Shown piece after piece: positions 1 to 11,564 of a DNA stretch of 64,000 bases. The notes beneath the pieces are model-generated. The model was given only the letters and a program-made list of their open reading frames with translations. It had not been told where the DNA came from and did not search any database. Numbering within the stretch: position 1 is the first letter of the stretch; each line of letters begins with the position of its first letter. Source of the stretch: Bugula neritina (lineage: Eukaryota > Bryozoa > Gymnolaemata > Cheilostomatida > Bugulidae); assembly GCA_964035545.1 (NCBI GenBank), contig OZ037772.1, forward strand, positions 10,245,318 through 10,309,317, written 5' to 3'. The translations under genes and the position numbers were made by a program.

Positions 1-1800
1 TCTAGCAGTGCATTAAAACACAAACTGTAACCCACACCTCTATTATAGTAGCTATAGCAAAACAACAGTGGTGCTAGCTTTTTAGTAGTGACTGATAATC
101 TTCACAAGTCAAATTCACAAGATATTAACTGTGGAACTTTGGCAAGTATAAAGAATAACAATACCATGCAGTTGCTTCAACTAGAAATGTAAAACTTACC
201 AGCACAATTAGCATTCACTTAGTAACTCTAGTTAGTCGATTAAATTTGAGTTGAGTGAGTATAAATGACTGTTCAATTTGAAGGTAAATGTTCCCTACAA
301 GTTTCCTCTATGAACTCAGAAGTGAAACTGATGGTTCAAGTGGAAACTGCTCTTCAGTGAAACCTTGAAATAGTTAATGAGGGAATTTTATTATTCCCCT
401 TCTTAGCCTTATCTGCTTTAAAGCTATGTCTAGTGTTTACCAAGTGTGATAAAGGATCACCAGGTATTTATGATAGCTGCAAAATGCACTTAAGTTGGTG
501 ATAACATTGCCATGCAAAGGGTTAGTGTGTTGAGATTGTTTTTAAAGCTGAGTAAACATACGAGGGTTCAGTTGTTGTTTGTCAGCATTAATGAAGCCAT
601 TATATGCCTACTTCATTGTAACAAAAAGCTTATTCAAAATATAATGTTTGTAAAATTATATAAAGCATAATTATAACAGAGATTACTAATAATTCTTGAC
701 ATTTTTCATCTTGATGTTAAAAACTATATACTGTAAGTTAAGCATTTAAGCGTTTTCAACAATAACTGTGATTGCCGACAGTTGAATTTGCAACACAACG
801 TTTTGTAACAGTATTCTGAAATATCATGAGTTAGCAACTATTCAAAAAATTGATTCAACGAGATGCTTGATGTTTGGTCACCATGGTGCTTGTGTACTTT
901 ATTGTATTAACTATTCGATTTCACACATGAAGCTTGAAAGTAACACACAGAAATATTTAGAAATGCATAATTAATGCCAGAACGTAAATCCTAAAAGGCG
1001 CAAGTGTGAATTTGGAAAGTAATGGTAACCAGGCACAGTGGTCATACGGGTACAAAAAGTCAATAGAAATGCAAGAGAAATTAGTTTATTTTAGTTTATA
1101 GTTTCTTTTAACATATATTGTCGTCATTGCTTGTATCTGCCTTAATTAACTAGTATATTATAATAGCAAGTTCGAAAGCAATTTTCATTCAGCTACCGTA
1201 TACATTTGTTTTTCAAGTTGGCCATGTGCATGGGGCACAACGGGCCACCTGTCCATATTCTACTCACATCATTCTTATCATTTGGCTTGCCAAAAATTTT
1301 AATTTGAGGGAATTTTATTTCTCCCTTATTTAGCCTTATCTGCTTTAAAGCCCTGCGTAATGTTTACCAAGTGTGATAAGAGTCATATGGCATTTATGAC
1401 TGTTATAAAATGCATGCAACTTGGTGATAAACCTGTGAATTGCGAAGGTCACATACTTTGTGCGTTGGGCTTCGGCAGCTGGGCGGCCCCCTGGACCCCC
1501 AGCCTGAGAGTATGGCCTAGAATATTTTTGCCGCTACATCCCCGGTCTCAAGTATTCATATCTTTAAATGAGTATGTATATTTCAACAGTTTATGACACA
1601 TTGTTAATTTTGAGTAGAGAATAATTTAATGTTTTTAATACATAAACAATTATGAGGCTGCACGTCAAATATTGCTGCAGCTCTGTCAAACAATGATTAT
1701 AGAAAATGCAAATAACTACTGGTATAAGTATGTGATTGAATATAGGGCTGGGGGGAACCTGAGTTCACTTGACATAAAAAATTAATTTATGTGAAATGAA
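1..1800. repeat. Block A, left copy of a ~1.9-kb segment that recurs at 62073-64000
   Basis: No gene is supported here. The stretch matches 62073-64000 in the same orientation at high identity with small indels, so it is one end of a long-period duplication. It also contains an internal repeat: the segment around 385-520 (agccttatctgctttaaag, then gtttaccaagtgtgataa) recurs in diverged form around 1305-1430. A short plus-strand open frame at 1360-1596 is not convincing: the right-hand copy of the block diverges inside it near 63700 and it resembles no family I know. Confidence 0.8.
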
Positions 1801-1819
1801 GGTAATCTGATAATAATTT

Positions 1820-1891
1820 TCCGAAACTGGGATTCGAATCTGAAACTTGCGGCCTGCAAGTAAGTGTGCTAACTATTACACCACGGAGACC
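1820..1891 (-). repeat. tRNA-like sequence (tRNA-derived repeat head)
   Basis: The minus strand carries an A-box-like stretch (TGGTGTAATAGTTAGC, near 1870-1885) and a B-box-like stretch (GATTCGAATCC, near 1830-1840) at tRNA spacing, with a possible 5-bp anticodon stem ACTTG/CAAGT. The acceptor ends pair poorly and the anticodon loop lacks the usual T33, so a working tRNA is unlikely. It shares its central sequence with the element at 47165-47235, which points to a tRNA-derived SINE family or tRNA pseudogene. The right-hand copy of block A runs off the window just before this site. Confidence 0.55.
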
Positions 1892-2530
1892 ATTAGGCTA
1901 CTGTTAACTGACATCAATATATATAAAAATTATGTGTAATTAAACTATGTTAACTTAACGACATTATGTATAATTACTAAAACATGCAGTAAAATAAATC
2001 TTTCAGATTAAAATGCTTCGTAATACGATGATGTTATGTAAATTAGACTGTCCTAAGTCTACTTATAATATAACCATATTTTATAGGAAGAAGGCAACTC
2101 CTTTAGTATGCTCCATATATGGAATGTCTTACAAATAGTATAACATTGTATATTATTTAGTATATTAGTATGACACATTAGTATACCATATTATGTATAA
2201 TGTCAACAGCTGCTTTATAATTTGACTATCAGTTGATAAATAAACAAGTGGAGATAACTGGTAATATGTACACTACTGGTTTACTACCATTGATTACATA
2301 CAAATCAGTGAAATAGAATACAGTTTAGAATGTGACACAATAATACAATAGGCTATAGATCACAAATATAACACAGTACAATAAAATACAATGCAATATA
2401 ACATAATATATAACATAAGGCAATACAATATAACACTATATGCAAAGTGATACTACAAATACATAAAAGGGGAAATATTGCAACAAAAATTACTGACCCT
2501 TTTTAGATTATCCAGTCTATTAGTTCACTT

Positions 2531-2653
2531 TCACTTCAGCTGATAGAATTTAACTTGTCCATTATATACAAGAGCTTACTGGAACTACTAGAGTAGAGCC
2601 AATCTAGATGAGGTATGTTGTTTTTTTCAGGAAATGTCCCAATTAGTAACTTT
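2531..2653 (-). pseudogene. Relic of a TRIM terminal exon
   Basis: The minus strand here resembles the last exon of the TRIM genes, including the start AAGTTACTA, the middle CTCTAGTAGTTCCAGTA and the end CTATCAGCTGAAGTGA. Indels break the reading frame before the end. It lies ~2.4 kb downstream of the working terminal exon of TRIM-1. The same relic sits in the spacer of TRIM-2 at 20683-20807. It implies that an ancestral unit carried a further TRIM 3' end, most of which has been lost. Confidence 0.7.
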
Positions 2654-3419
2654 CTCAAAATTATGAACACATTTATTGTAGAAATCAAGGAAATAAAAAT
2701 TGTAAGTATGAGCAACTCTAAACCCTCAGCTGAAAGCTACAAAGCCAAATCTTAATAATTGAACTTTAAAAACAACTCATTACCTATAATTGCAGGAAAC
2801 TGGAATATTCAATTAGGGCGGAGTTATTAATTAACTCACTTTTTGTGTGTCCAATCGAAATAGTGGATCTCTTTTATAGGTGTATTATTAGCATTCATAG
2901 ATCTTATTGTACATACAGTAGAACCCAATTATTTGCCAACTATTGAATGATGTTGATTTTTTTCCACCAATACAAGATAATATGACTCACTAGTAAAGCT
3001 CCCCCAAGGATATTTATTATTTCTACTGTATAGGTTAATATTACTATAACATGTGACCATGCAGCTCCATAAAGTGTTGCTTGTATATGTTGAGTAAAAG
3101 TACATAAATATTGTAGATGATGTAACATACAGTGTTGACTATTAAAGACAAAACATGGTTCCTAATAAATTTCTGTAACTACTCAGACTAGAGATGTTCC
3201 TATCTCACATCTTAAACAGCTCTGCTTGCAATACAAAAAGGTAACTCTTCACAGGATACAACTTCAATTGCTAGTAACTATAAAATTGTGCTTTGTACAA
3301 TGTTTACTAGTAGAGATGGAATTGGTTACTTAAGAGGTACACAAAAAGTTATATTGAATCCTTAAATTTCATATATCATATGATCTGCAGAACTTGATAT
3401 ATAGCATGTCAGTTTGATT

Positions 3420-3720
3420 GTTGTTGCTGCATGGAATTTAGTTTGATTTTGTAAAAATGTTTAAAGAGTTTTGGTGAACGGAATGTGATGGTTGACAAAA
3501 CTTTATCTGGAACTTATTTCTTGTGTGCAGCAGACACTGTTTTGGCTTGATCTCTGCTTTTATTACATAACATTTGAATTATAAATAATGATCCCTTACT
3601 GAAAAAGAATGTCTCTGTATGCCAATACTTAGTAGATAGAAGTCGTTTTGCTTTTTCACCAAATGAAGGGTAGTTCAAGTTTGTAGAAATATCAGCTGCC
3701 ATATCTTTTGTAGCGAGAGC
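3420..3720 (-). other. Conserved exon-like island in TRIM spacer
   Basis: On the minus strand a stretch reading DISTNLNYPSFGEKAK followed by a donor-like GTAAG, a ~100-nt intron-like gap and an acceptor-like TTCCAG recurs in the spacers at 21640-21900, 31560-31990 (twice in tandem) and 54490-54770. The frame shifts after GEKA in some copies, and a stop follows directly after the putative splice. A protein-coding role is therefore weak; a transcribed non-coding exon or a decayed gene end fits as well. I do not recognise it. Confidence 0.35.
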
Positions 3721-5095
3721 TTTTTAGTGAATGCTTTAATTCCAGCTTATAATATCACTTAATAGTACACTGCATAATAAGATGGAAAAAGTAAGGCTTT
3801 GAGTTAAGCTGCACTCAAATTATTAGTGGCTATAATCTCTAGAAAAAAGCTTTTCACTTGTATTAAGATCCTTTCCACATCGTTTGAGAAAGAAGAACTT
3901 TTGCAGAGTAATAAAACAGTTTATACTAAATGAAAATGGATTGTTTATAAACTACTGACTAATTCCTATTCGTAACATGTCCAATAGCTGTGTGATATTT
4001 TCTAAAAGGTGATAACAAAAAAAATTACAGAGTATAAAATTTTGGATTTCTCTTTATTAGACAAAGAATCAATTGCCAGATAAAAAGCAACATTATCTTT
4101 ATCAAAGAAACTGCTTATTGTAAGGGAATAATGTGCTATTTCTTGTTACTAATAATAATTTCATATACCATAGCTGAAAACAGTTTCAAATCATACCATA
4201 TCTGAATGCAACACAGCAATCTGTCCATATTAATAGCAAAATCTTATTCATTAGTAATTTCTAAGACAGCAAACATAGACACAATTAATTTGGCTGGATA
4301 ATTGCAAATAACAAAAGTTTATATAAGTCAGGATAAAAAATAATAGGAAATTTAAAGAAAATTTTGCAAATTTAAAGTACATAATATATATGTAGCCATC
4401 ACCAATGAAAACTTTTATAGCCTATAAATTTTACAGATTAATTATAGAAATAGATTGCATATGTATATAATTGATATAAAGTACAATAGACTGGATATTC
4501 CGCTACATAATACACCAGTACAAGAAATTGAGTGATAATAATGAATTAAAAATAGTGCTTGTAAAATTTAGTGGATATAGCCTGTCTAGTAGTCCACTGT
4601 AAAGTAGGAAGTTAAACATGCAGACGTCTATAGTGAAGTAAACTGACTTAGTTGACTTATTAAAGCAGTGATGTACTGGGAAGGTAACTCTGAATGTATG
4701 ACTCAACATTTCGTGTTCTACAAAGCATAACAGGGATGTCCAGTATATACAATATCTGCCATGTTATAATAATACAATACTATGAGACATTAGTATATAC
4801 ACAGTATTGTTAACAGTTGTTTTATAATTTAACTATTGATTGAAAACTAATCAGGGGATATAACTGGTAATAATGTGCCCACTACTGGTTTACTAACATT
4901 TATGTAATCTGATACAATATGCATAATTTTTATATGCAATAAAATGCAATACAGCACAAGAAAATAATACAACAAAATGCCGTGCAAAGCCAACAAATGC
5001 AAAGAAAGATTACAAACATGACTTGGAAAGGCATTCTGAACCCCTCAAAAATTTTACTCACCCTCATTTGAGGATCCCAGTGTATTAGTTCACTT

Positions 5096-8000
5096 TCACT
5101 TTAGCTGATAGAACTTAACTTGTCCATTAAAAGAGTTTACTGGAACTACTAGAATAGAGCCAGTGACGTGGAGATCAGGTATGTGAATGTATTCAACTGT
5201 AGATATCCTGGTTAGTAACTTGCCTGTTGAGATAAAAGACATAATTTTCTTTCTTAAGACTCAAAGATAATATAAAGAGAGTGCAGTTTATTTGTAGCAA
5301 ATAACTATAAATATGAATGAACTCATTTCATCAAATTATAACACATATATTTCATACACTATATGTAATCTACACAGTAACTAACCCGTATGTAATGATA
5401 GTACACAGAGTGTGGTAGGTTCAGTATAATCAGCCACAACTACAAACTCATCTCTATAGCAGGTCACTCCATGAGGTTTAGCCACATCCTTACACTGCCA
5501 GATGATGTCACCTGATGAGGTGTCTACTTTGTATACTAGAGATGAGTGACGCTGAGATATAATAATTGAGTTGTTATCTGCAGCAGACAGATGTACAAGA
5601 GCATCAGTAACTAGAGGACAGGGTAAAGTGTTTACTATCTCCCCATTCAGAGAGTAGAATACTAGAGTTTTATTCAGCCTGTCAGGAATAGTTATTTGGT
5701 TGTTTACGATGGCAAGCTGATTTATCCACTTTGAGTCATTTGCATGAGTCCAACTGGTGATAGTCTTGCCTTCAAGGTCATGTACTCTTACAGTTGAATC
5801 AGAAGACAGAGTATATATCCTATCATTATGTACTGAGATACTCTTCACATGACCACCTTTAAGAGAAATGAATGATTTAGTTACTTTGTTGTTCTCATCT
5901 ATCCTGTCTACACCTCCCTTACACCCAGCATATGTGACACCTTTATAGGTGTGAACAGACCTGCAGTATGGAGAAACTTCAACAGAGTTTATCAGTTCTA
6001 CAGATTTGGGTGGTGGAGGTGAAACAGCCAGTCCTTGTTCAGGAGTTATACTTGCTGTCCTTTCATTGGTCAGCTCAATCTCTATATTTCTTTTCTCTTC
6101 TGTAATAAAATATTGACATGCATGACAAGGTAATATAATATAAAACAGCTGATACATCAGAAAAACTAGCAGATAAGTAAGCAAATTCATGTATATATTT
6201 TGTGCATCACTACACAAGCAGCAGTGCTATAGCAGCACTGCAATGACCATGCACTTTTCATTTTAAAAAATTAATAATATAATTTTGGCTTTTTAGACCA
6301 AATTATTTTTATGGAAATCAACTATTGAAAAAAATTTACTGCAAGCAAAAAAAAAACAAACCAGCAGCTGCGTTCATGTCGACAAATTATTAAAATCAAT
6401 TCTAATGATATTCTATTTAGTGATGTACTACTATATTAAATTAGGTTATGTTCATCAAAAACTTGTATTAGTATTATCCAAGAGCACAGCTATTGCACAA
6501 GTGTGTAAATCTATAGAATAGTTGAGAGAAGTATACAGATTGGGGGAGATGTAGGCCACTCGCCCTCTCAGTGTAAATTAAACACTAAAGATTTCCACTA
6601 ACATCATTTATCTTAAAACATAGTTTAATAGTAGTTTTAGAAAATGTTAGTTCCTTCATCATGTTAAGTTAAAATATTAGATATAATATATTGTTATAAC
6701 ACAGGTCAATAGAGAGAAATGCCAGATGAGGAAAATGTAACAGTTAGCAACATATAGCTTACATACATAATACACCTTCAATCTAAAAGTCAAAATATAT
6801 ACTTCCGTGATGATTTTACTTATAAATACGGCGAGATACAAAATGTCATAAAAATGAAAAACTGTTATAGTTCTATTCAATATCTTTTAAATAATTTTGC
6901 ATGGATAACATATAAAACCAACCTTTGACCTCCACAGATGTTACAAGACCAAATCGTGTCAACTTAGGAATCTCTTCTGTCAACAGTCTATCAATCTCCT
7001 TCTTCATATCACGATATGACTTAATGATGTCAACCTAACAATATAATATATACATACAATGTGACACTGTGTAGCAGGTGTTTGGGCGTTGTCTGCTATT
7101 ATAGAGAATGCTAGTGTTGAGTATGGACAATGATATCAACAACAATGCTGTATTTGACACACACAAAACCATCTAAAAACAGCAGTGCAATGCAAAATAT
7201 TGAAGGATAGAGATTGCAATGCAGATTAGGGAAACAGACTATACTACCAACTATAAATGGGTAAGGTTTACGCCAATAAACTGTACCCTATAAGGAAGCA
7301 CAGATTTCAAAATTGACGCTAATGTGTGGTGGGCTATGCTATTAAATACAGTATCCTAATATAGCATTATACAGCATCTTCTATTATTATACAGTATCAT
7401 ATAGAGTATTATACTGCAGTATACTACGATAGTATACAGTATCCTACGGTATTATAATACAGTGTCATATAGTGTTAGTATACTGGGTACCTTGCAGACC
7501 GACAGCAAATAAAATGGAATACGCTGGTGGCTGGAGGCCACTCTGTAAAACTTAACTTGGGCTGAGCCACAATGACAGCATTTCTCAAATTACTTCATTC
7601 CAAATTCTTATAAATCATTACACAATGAAGTCCCATTAACTACTACAGGCTGCATGTTTTAGCATGTACACAAAGATACATGTATTTAAAAAGTATTTTT
7701 TCCTTTCTAATTTATATATCTGATAGAGCAACATAATTTTATGTTTATGCCTTTGAGGGTGGCATAAATGTTGGACAGTCCTGTGTAATACAGCATGATA
7801 TGTTATAGTACAGTTCCATTACTGCCTCTATTGGTTATTACCTAATTCATTTTCTACTTATGTACTCTTTAGATGTTATTTACAGATAGAGAAACAATGA
7901 ATATAGAATTTATATAAAGACATTGAAATATATATAAACTGCTACAGATCCTAACATCTACTATATATGCTCTGCAACTAACCTCATGACTTTGGTCTAA

Positions 8001-9806
8001 CTTAGCCTCTATTCCTGTTCTGTGATTATACAGCTCACAGTATCTAACCCCAACTTCCTCTACCATGAAATTCACTGCTCGACTTTCAGTCTTTTCTCTC
8101 TTCTCCACCAGTTCTTTCTCCAGTTTGTCATACTTATGTTGAATAGCTGCTATCTAAATACATTCACATTGAATGTTAGACAGGATAGAATAGTTTGAGG
8201 AGTGTCTGAGTGTATAACCATCTTGCATCTACCAAAAAAGTAGCTTATCTCAGATGATTATAAAAAAGTTGTAAACAAACTCTCACAGCTTCTATATGAT
8301 CTTTATAATTATCAAATTTAAAAACCATGTAATAATCACCTGATCATCACGCTGTTTACATAGCAACATCAGCAGCTTCTTGGTTTCAGTTCTAAACTCA
8401 TCAATGTTTGCAGCTATCTGTTTGTAATATCCAGATAAGTTGTCTTCTCTTGTCTTCAACTTTGTGACTTCCACCAGCTGCATTGTTAAATCTTTCAATG
8501 TCAAGAGTGTATGCTGTGATGTACCTAAAGTATATACAAAGTAATGTATAAGCTGTTGTGTACCTGAATCATGTAATATATATAGCAAGTAAACAGAAGA
8601 ATAGACACTTACCATCATCACATACACCAGCTGTAGGTACACATTGAGTACAGAGTAGTTTGAGACAGACTTTACAACCCAAAGTATACTCTACGTCTGC
8701 ATGTGTCTCACACATTCTCTTCTCTAACTTAGCAGCGCGAGCTATATACTCTGTCATATTTATTCTAGAATGTTCTTCGGCCAGATTGTCATGGTCCTAA
8801 GATAAACATATACAAAAGAGTTTGTGGCTTACTAACGATATTACATCTAAGATTGCATATATACATTATAATGGTCCTAATGTCATGATCATATAATGCC
8901 TAAAGTATATATGCAATAGTATACAATTTAATAATATTTAAAGATATATTGTACAATCTATTACAATAAAAGCATGAATGTAAGAAATCAATCTTCAGAG
9001 TTATGTCTCCTTGAACATAACTTTTATTTAATGTATAATAAACTACAGCATGCTGATCGATAAATGTTAGGAGGTAAAGACACAAAACCAATTCATGTAA
9101 GCAAATGAGTGAAAACAAGTGAAACTAAATGAAAGTTTTCGATTGATGAATCAAATCAAATATTGTAAATAATTTGTTGCAAAGCTGATTAAATTATTTC
9201 TCTGCAAAGTATCACCAAAATCTCAAGCTTTCAGTTTCAAAATATCACATATAAAGATATATACACAGATCACACAATAAATAGTGTTAACTTACAATGA
9301 CATGTTTAGCACAGTACAGTTTGGAACAAACTAAACAATACACCAGAGCAGATGTGTTATTCACTCCTGACTTTGTACAGACTTCACAGAGTATAGACTT
9401 ATCTATCTGTTTCATCTGGTCTGCTGTTGGTAACTTATCAGGTGTTGTATTGAACACTTGTCTGTAATATAAATGATGAATTTATTGTTGATAGATCATC
9501 AATTAGTTTTATCTTAGAGAACATTTATCAATCAACGCTCATAGTATAATTTGCTCCGTTCCACCTCGTGATATTATATTAACTGTAACATATACTAGAC
9601 AGTAGACGTAGCGAAAATCACATAGCAAATACTTTGACATAAACTTACCGACATATTCCACATTTAAGAGCATTTAGCCTTCCATAGAATTCATTCAAAC
9701 ACTTGTCACAGTGTGGGTGAGTACAAGGCAGTGCCTTAATTTCCTCTAACTTGAGTTTAGATAAACAAATAGTACATCTCACCATCTGTTGTGGTTTGGA
9801 TGCCAT
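5096..9806 (-). CDS. TRIM-1: RING, B-box 1, B-box 2, coiled-coil, six-blade beta-propeller protein (intact)
   Basis: Eight exons join in frame to 605 codons: 9649-9806, 9296-9461, 8613-8796, 8340-8524, 7983-8153, 6923-7034, 5386-6099, 5096-5223. Start MASKPQQMV. A C3HC4 RING uses C11, C14, C28, H30, C33, C36, C49, C52. B-box 1 has C78, C81, C95, C98, C103, H106. B-box 2 has C137, H140, C149, C152, C157, C160 and probably H174. Residues 171-325 are a predicted coiled coil. Residues ~368-605 form six ~40-residue repeats (for example SVHTYKGVTYAG, SISVHNDRIYTLSS), an NHL- or WD-like propeller ending FYQLK. Known TRIM proteins with this order are E3 ubiquitin ligases whose C-terminal propeller binds the target, often in innate immunity; that role here is inference. 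Splice donors are mostly GTAAGT or GTTAGT. No nonsense codon was found. Confidence 0.88.
7330..7490. repeat. Degenerate intronic minisatellite (TRIM-1 intron 5)
   Basis: Irregular repeats of the type tacagtatcctatagtatta lie between exons 5 and 6. They correspond to the expanded ~20-bp array at 42300-42716 in TRIM-4 and to shorter versions in TRIM-2 (25500-25745), TRIM-3 (35545-35635) and TRIM-5 (58690-58970). Confidence 0.7.
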
Positions 9807-11490
9807 TTTGTTCTACAATTACATCATATTAGGACGACATAATCATATTGATTACAATGATTTCACATCAATTACCAATACCCATACAAGTGGATAACAA
9901 GAGATTTAAAAGAAGATTTGGGCATTGCCCAAGTTCCAAGAACAGCAAACAATTCTATCATCAACTATCTGATATTGTTATTGAATTATTTACATCTACA
10001 TCTAGCAAGGGCTGACACTGGACTTGGTAGCAACTTTGCGTTTGAGGCTGTCGTCATTTCGACTGTATTGTCAACCAACTTACAGTTAGTGAGCCATTAA
10101 CATTCAACCTATTATTATTAAAGTTATTAATTAAATCATAATGAAAATGACAATACTTTCAACATTCATTTTCATATTAGTTTAGTGAGACTGAGACCAA
10201 GCATCGCAATCTGCCAGTCACAATCACAATGACAATCACAGTGGCAATCAATAAATTCAATCATGTATTTTTAAAACCAAAGTGATGGATGATTACACTT
10301 ACAGTTAATGTTATAACCATAATCCTAATAGGAAAAAGTAGAAGTTGAATATCAATATGGTAAATTAAAATTGGCTCACCAAAAAAGTGTTCGCTGAGTG
10401 ACTCAAGCTCTTCAATTCTAATAGTAATTGTGTCCAATCGAATGGATATGATGACCTACTTCTAGTTCTACTCAAAACTGCTTTGCAAGCTGCTACAAGG
10501 AAGTTGAAAATGAAACTGCGCTACAGATGAGTAATAGAAATTTCCCGAGTTGGAAATTTTACGTACTATAGATAAAGTCTGCAAAACAGACGGTACTGAA
10601 TCATTTGTTTACTAATACTAATTCCGATGTTACATTAGCCGAAAGTTGTGCTGCCTTCGACGCAATAGCGATGTGAAGAGGAGATTACTCTTATACTACA
10701 ATTCCTTCTCAATAGCCATATAATAACTATTATCCATCAGTTATTAAAAGGTAATGGTTACACATTTCTTTATTCAAAATCTTAAGCATCCGTAAAAATT
10801 GTTTATTAGATTGCATTGGGAGCTGCATATTTTAAGAGGAGTAAAATGTTTGGCCAAAAAAGTCACAAATCTGCGCATTAACCCTCTAACACTGACCTGC
10901 ACCTTTCTCTATTACTGCAATGAGTTATACTATATTATAGACTTGAAATAAATTGTAGAGTGAGTGGATTCGGTAAATCATTTTCTTTAATTGGCTTTGC
11001 ATTTTATATGCCAAATATTTTCTTGCTTAGTCACATCAAATGATATAGTATGACTATAACGAGTAGCATGTAATGGCGAAGGTATATAGAAGCTTATAAG
11101 ATTTATAAACATGTATTTTATAGTTGTGTATTTTACTTTTTATATCAAAAGCATATCATGTAACCTGCCAGTATATTAACATATCCCAATCGTTGTTACA
11201 TACTGGAGACCATAATAAACCAACAAATAATAAAATGAAACTTGCTTATCATTGTCATTTGTCATCATTGACCTAGTTTAAATACAAACCAATCAGAATT
11301 GATTTAAATACTGAGATTTATTTACAATAATACAGAAGTCATAAACTCTAAATGATAAAAACTATAGTAGGCCATATAATATAACTATAATAAATTATTC
11401 AGCACTTTGACACAATTATAGCAATGTAACTCAAATGTTTAAATGAGTCAAAATGACTCAAACTCAGCCTTAACATGGCTCGAGTTTCCA
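9807..11490. other. Upstream region of TRIM-1 and downstream region of SYT-like copy 1
   Basis: The stretch is shared with 37586-38880 (above TRIM-3) and 44681-46260 (above TRIM-4), so it probably contains the promoter of these minus-strand genes. A plus-strand frame of ~60 codons at 9918-10100 stays open in all three copies but resembles nothing known and may be chance. An IRF/ISRE-like site lies at 10506-10517. Near 11415 a deletion relative to 46271-46725 has removed the last SYT exon. Confidence 0.6.
10506..10517 (+). promoter_or_regulatory. ISRE/IRF-like motif upstream of TRIM-1
   Basis: GAAAATGAAACT matches the interferon-stimulated response element core GAAANNGAAAC. It lies ~700 bp above the TRIM-1 start codon. 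The same 12 bp occur at 38297-38308, ~710 bp above TRIM-3, and with one change near 45377-45387 above TRIM-4. A site this short is common by chance in AT-rich DNA, and the three regions are duplicates, so conservation is only weak support. Confidence 0.3.
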
Positions 11491-11564
11491 GGTTATGCTA
11501 TAGAAATGTTGATATATGAAATAATATCTACAGAACAGCGGAGCTCCTTAATAGAAGCCCTCAC

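Larger units (their letters stand above)
1931..5095. repeat. TRIM-1 3' spacer, a repeated non-coding unit
   Basis: This region is repeated downstream of the other TRIM genes: 19281-23280, 30790-33366, part of 38881-40038, and 53991-56160. It holds an AT-rich ACAAT-type microsatellite (2330-2450), a relic terminal exon (2531-2653) and an exon-like conserved island (3420-3720). The relative order of landmarks is kept between copies, but each has its own indels. Small open frames at 2940-3128, 3514-3702 and 4503-4709 are frameshifted or unsupported in the other copies, so I do not call them genes. Confidence 0.75.

Noticed and set aside
1360-1596. 78-codon plus-strand frame in block A
   Set aside because: The homologous stretch near 63700 has diverged by substitution and deletion, and there is no family resemblance.
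1820-1891. A functional tRNA gene
   Set aside because: A and B boxes are present but the acceptor stem does not pair well and the anticodon loop is abnormal.
8284-8339. Possible micro-exon encoding DHIEAV between TRIM exons 4 and 5
   Set aside because: GATCATATAGAAGCT before GTGAGA is kept in all copies, but the only AG in front gives a 14-nt exon that shifts frame and hits a stop; neighbouring intron bases are equally conserved.
9918-10100. ~60-codon plus-strand frame above TRIM-1, -3 and -4
   Set aside because: Open in three copies but these are recent duplicates, it matches no family, and no splice or start context supports it.
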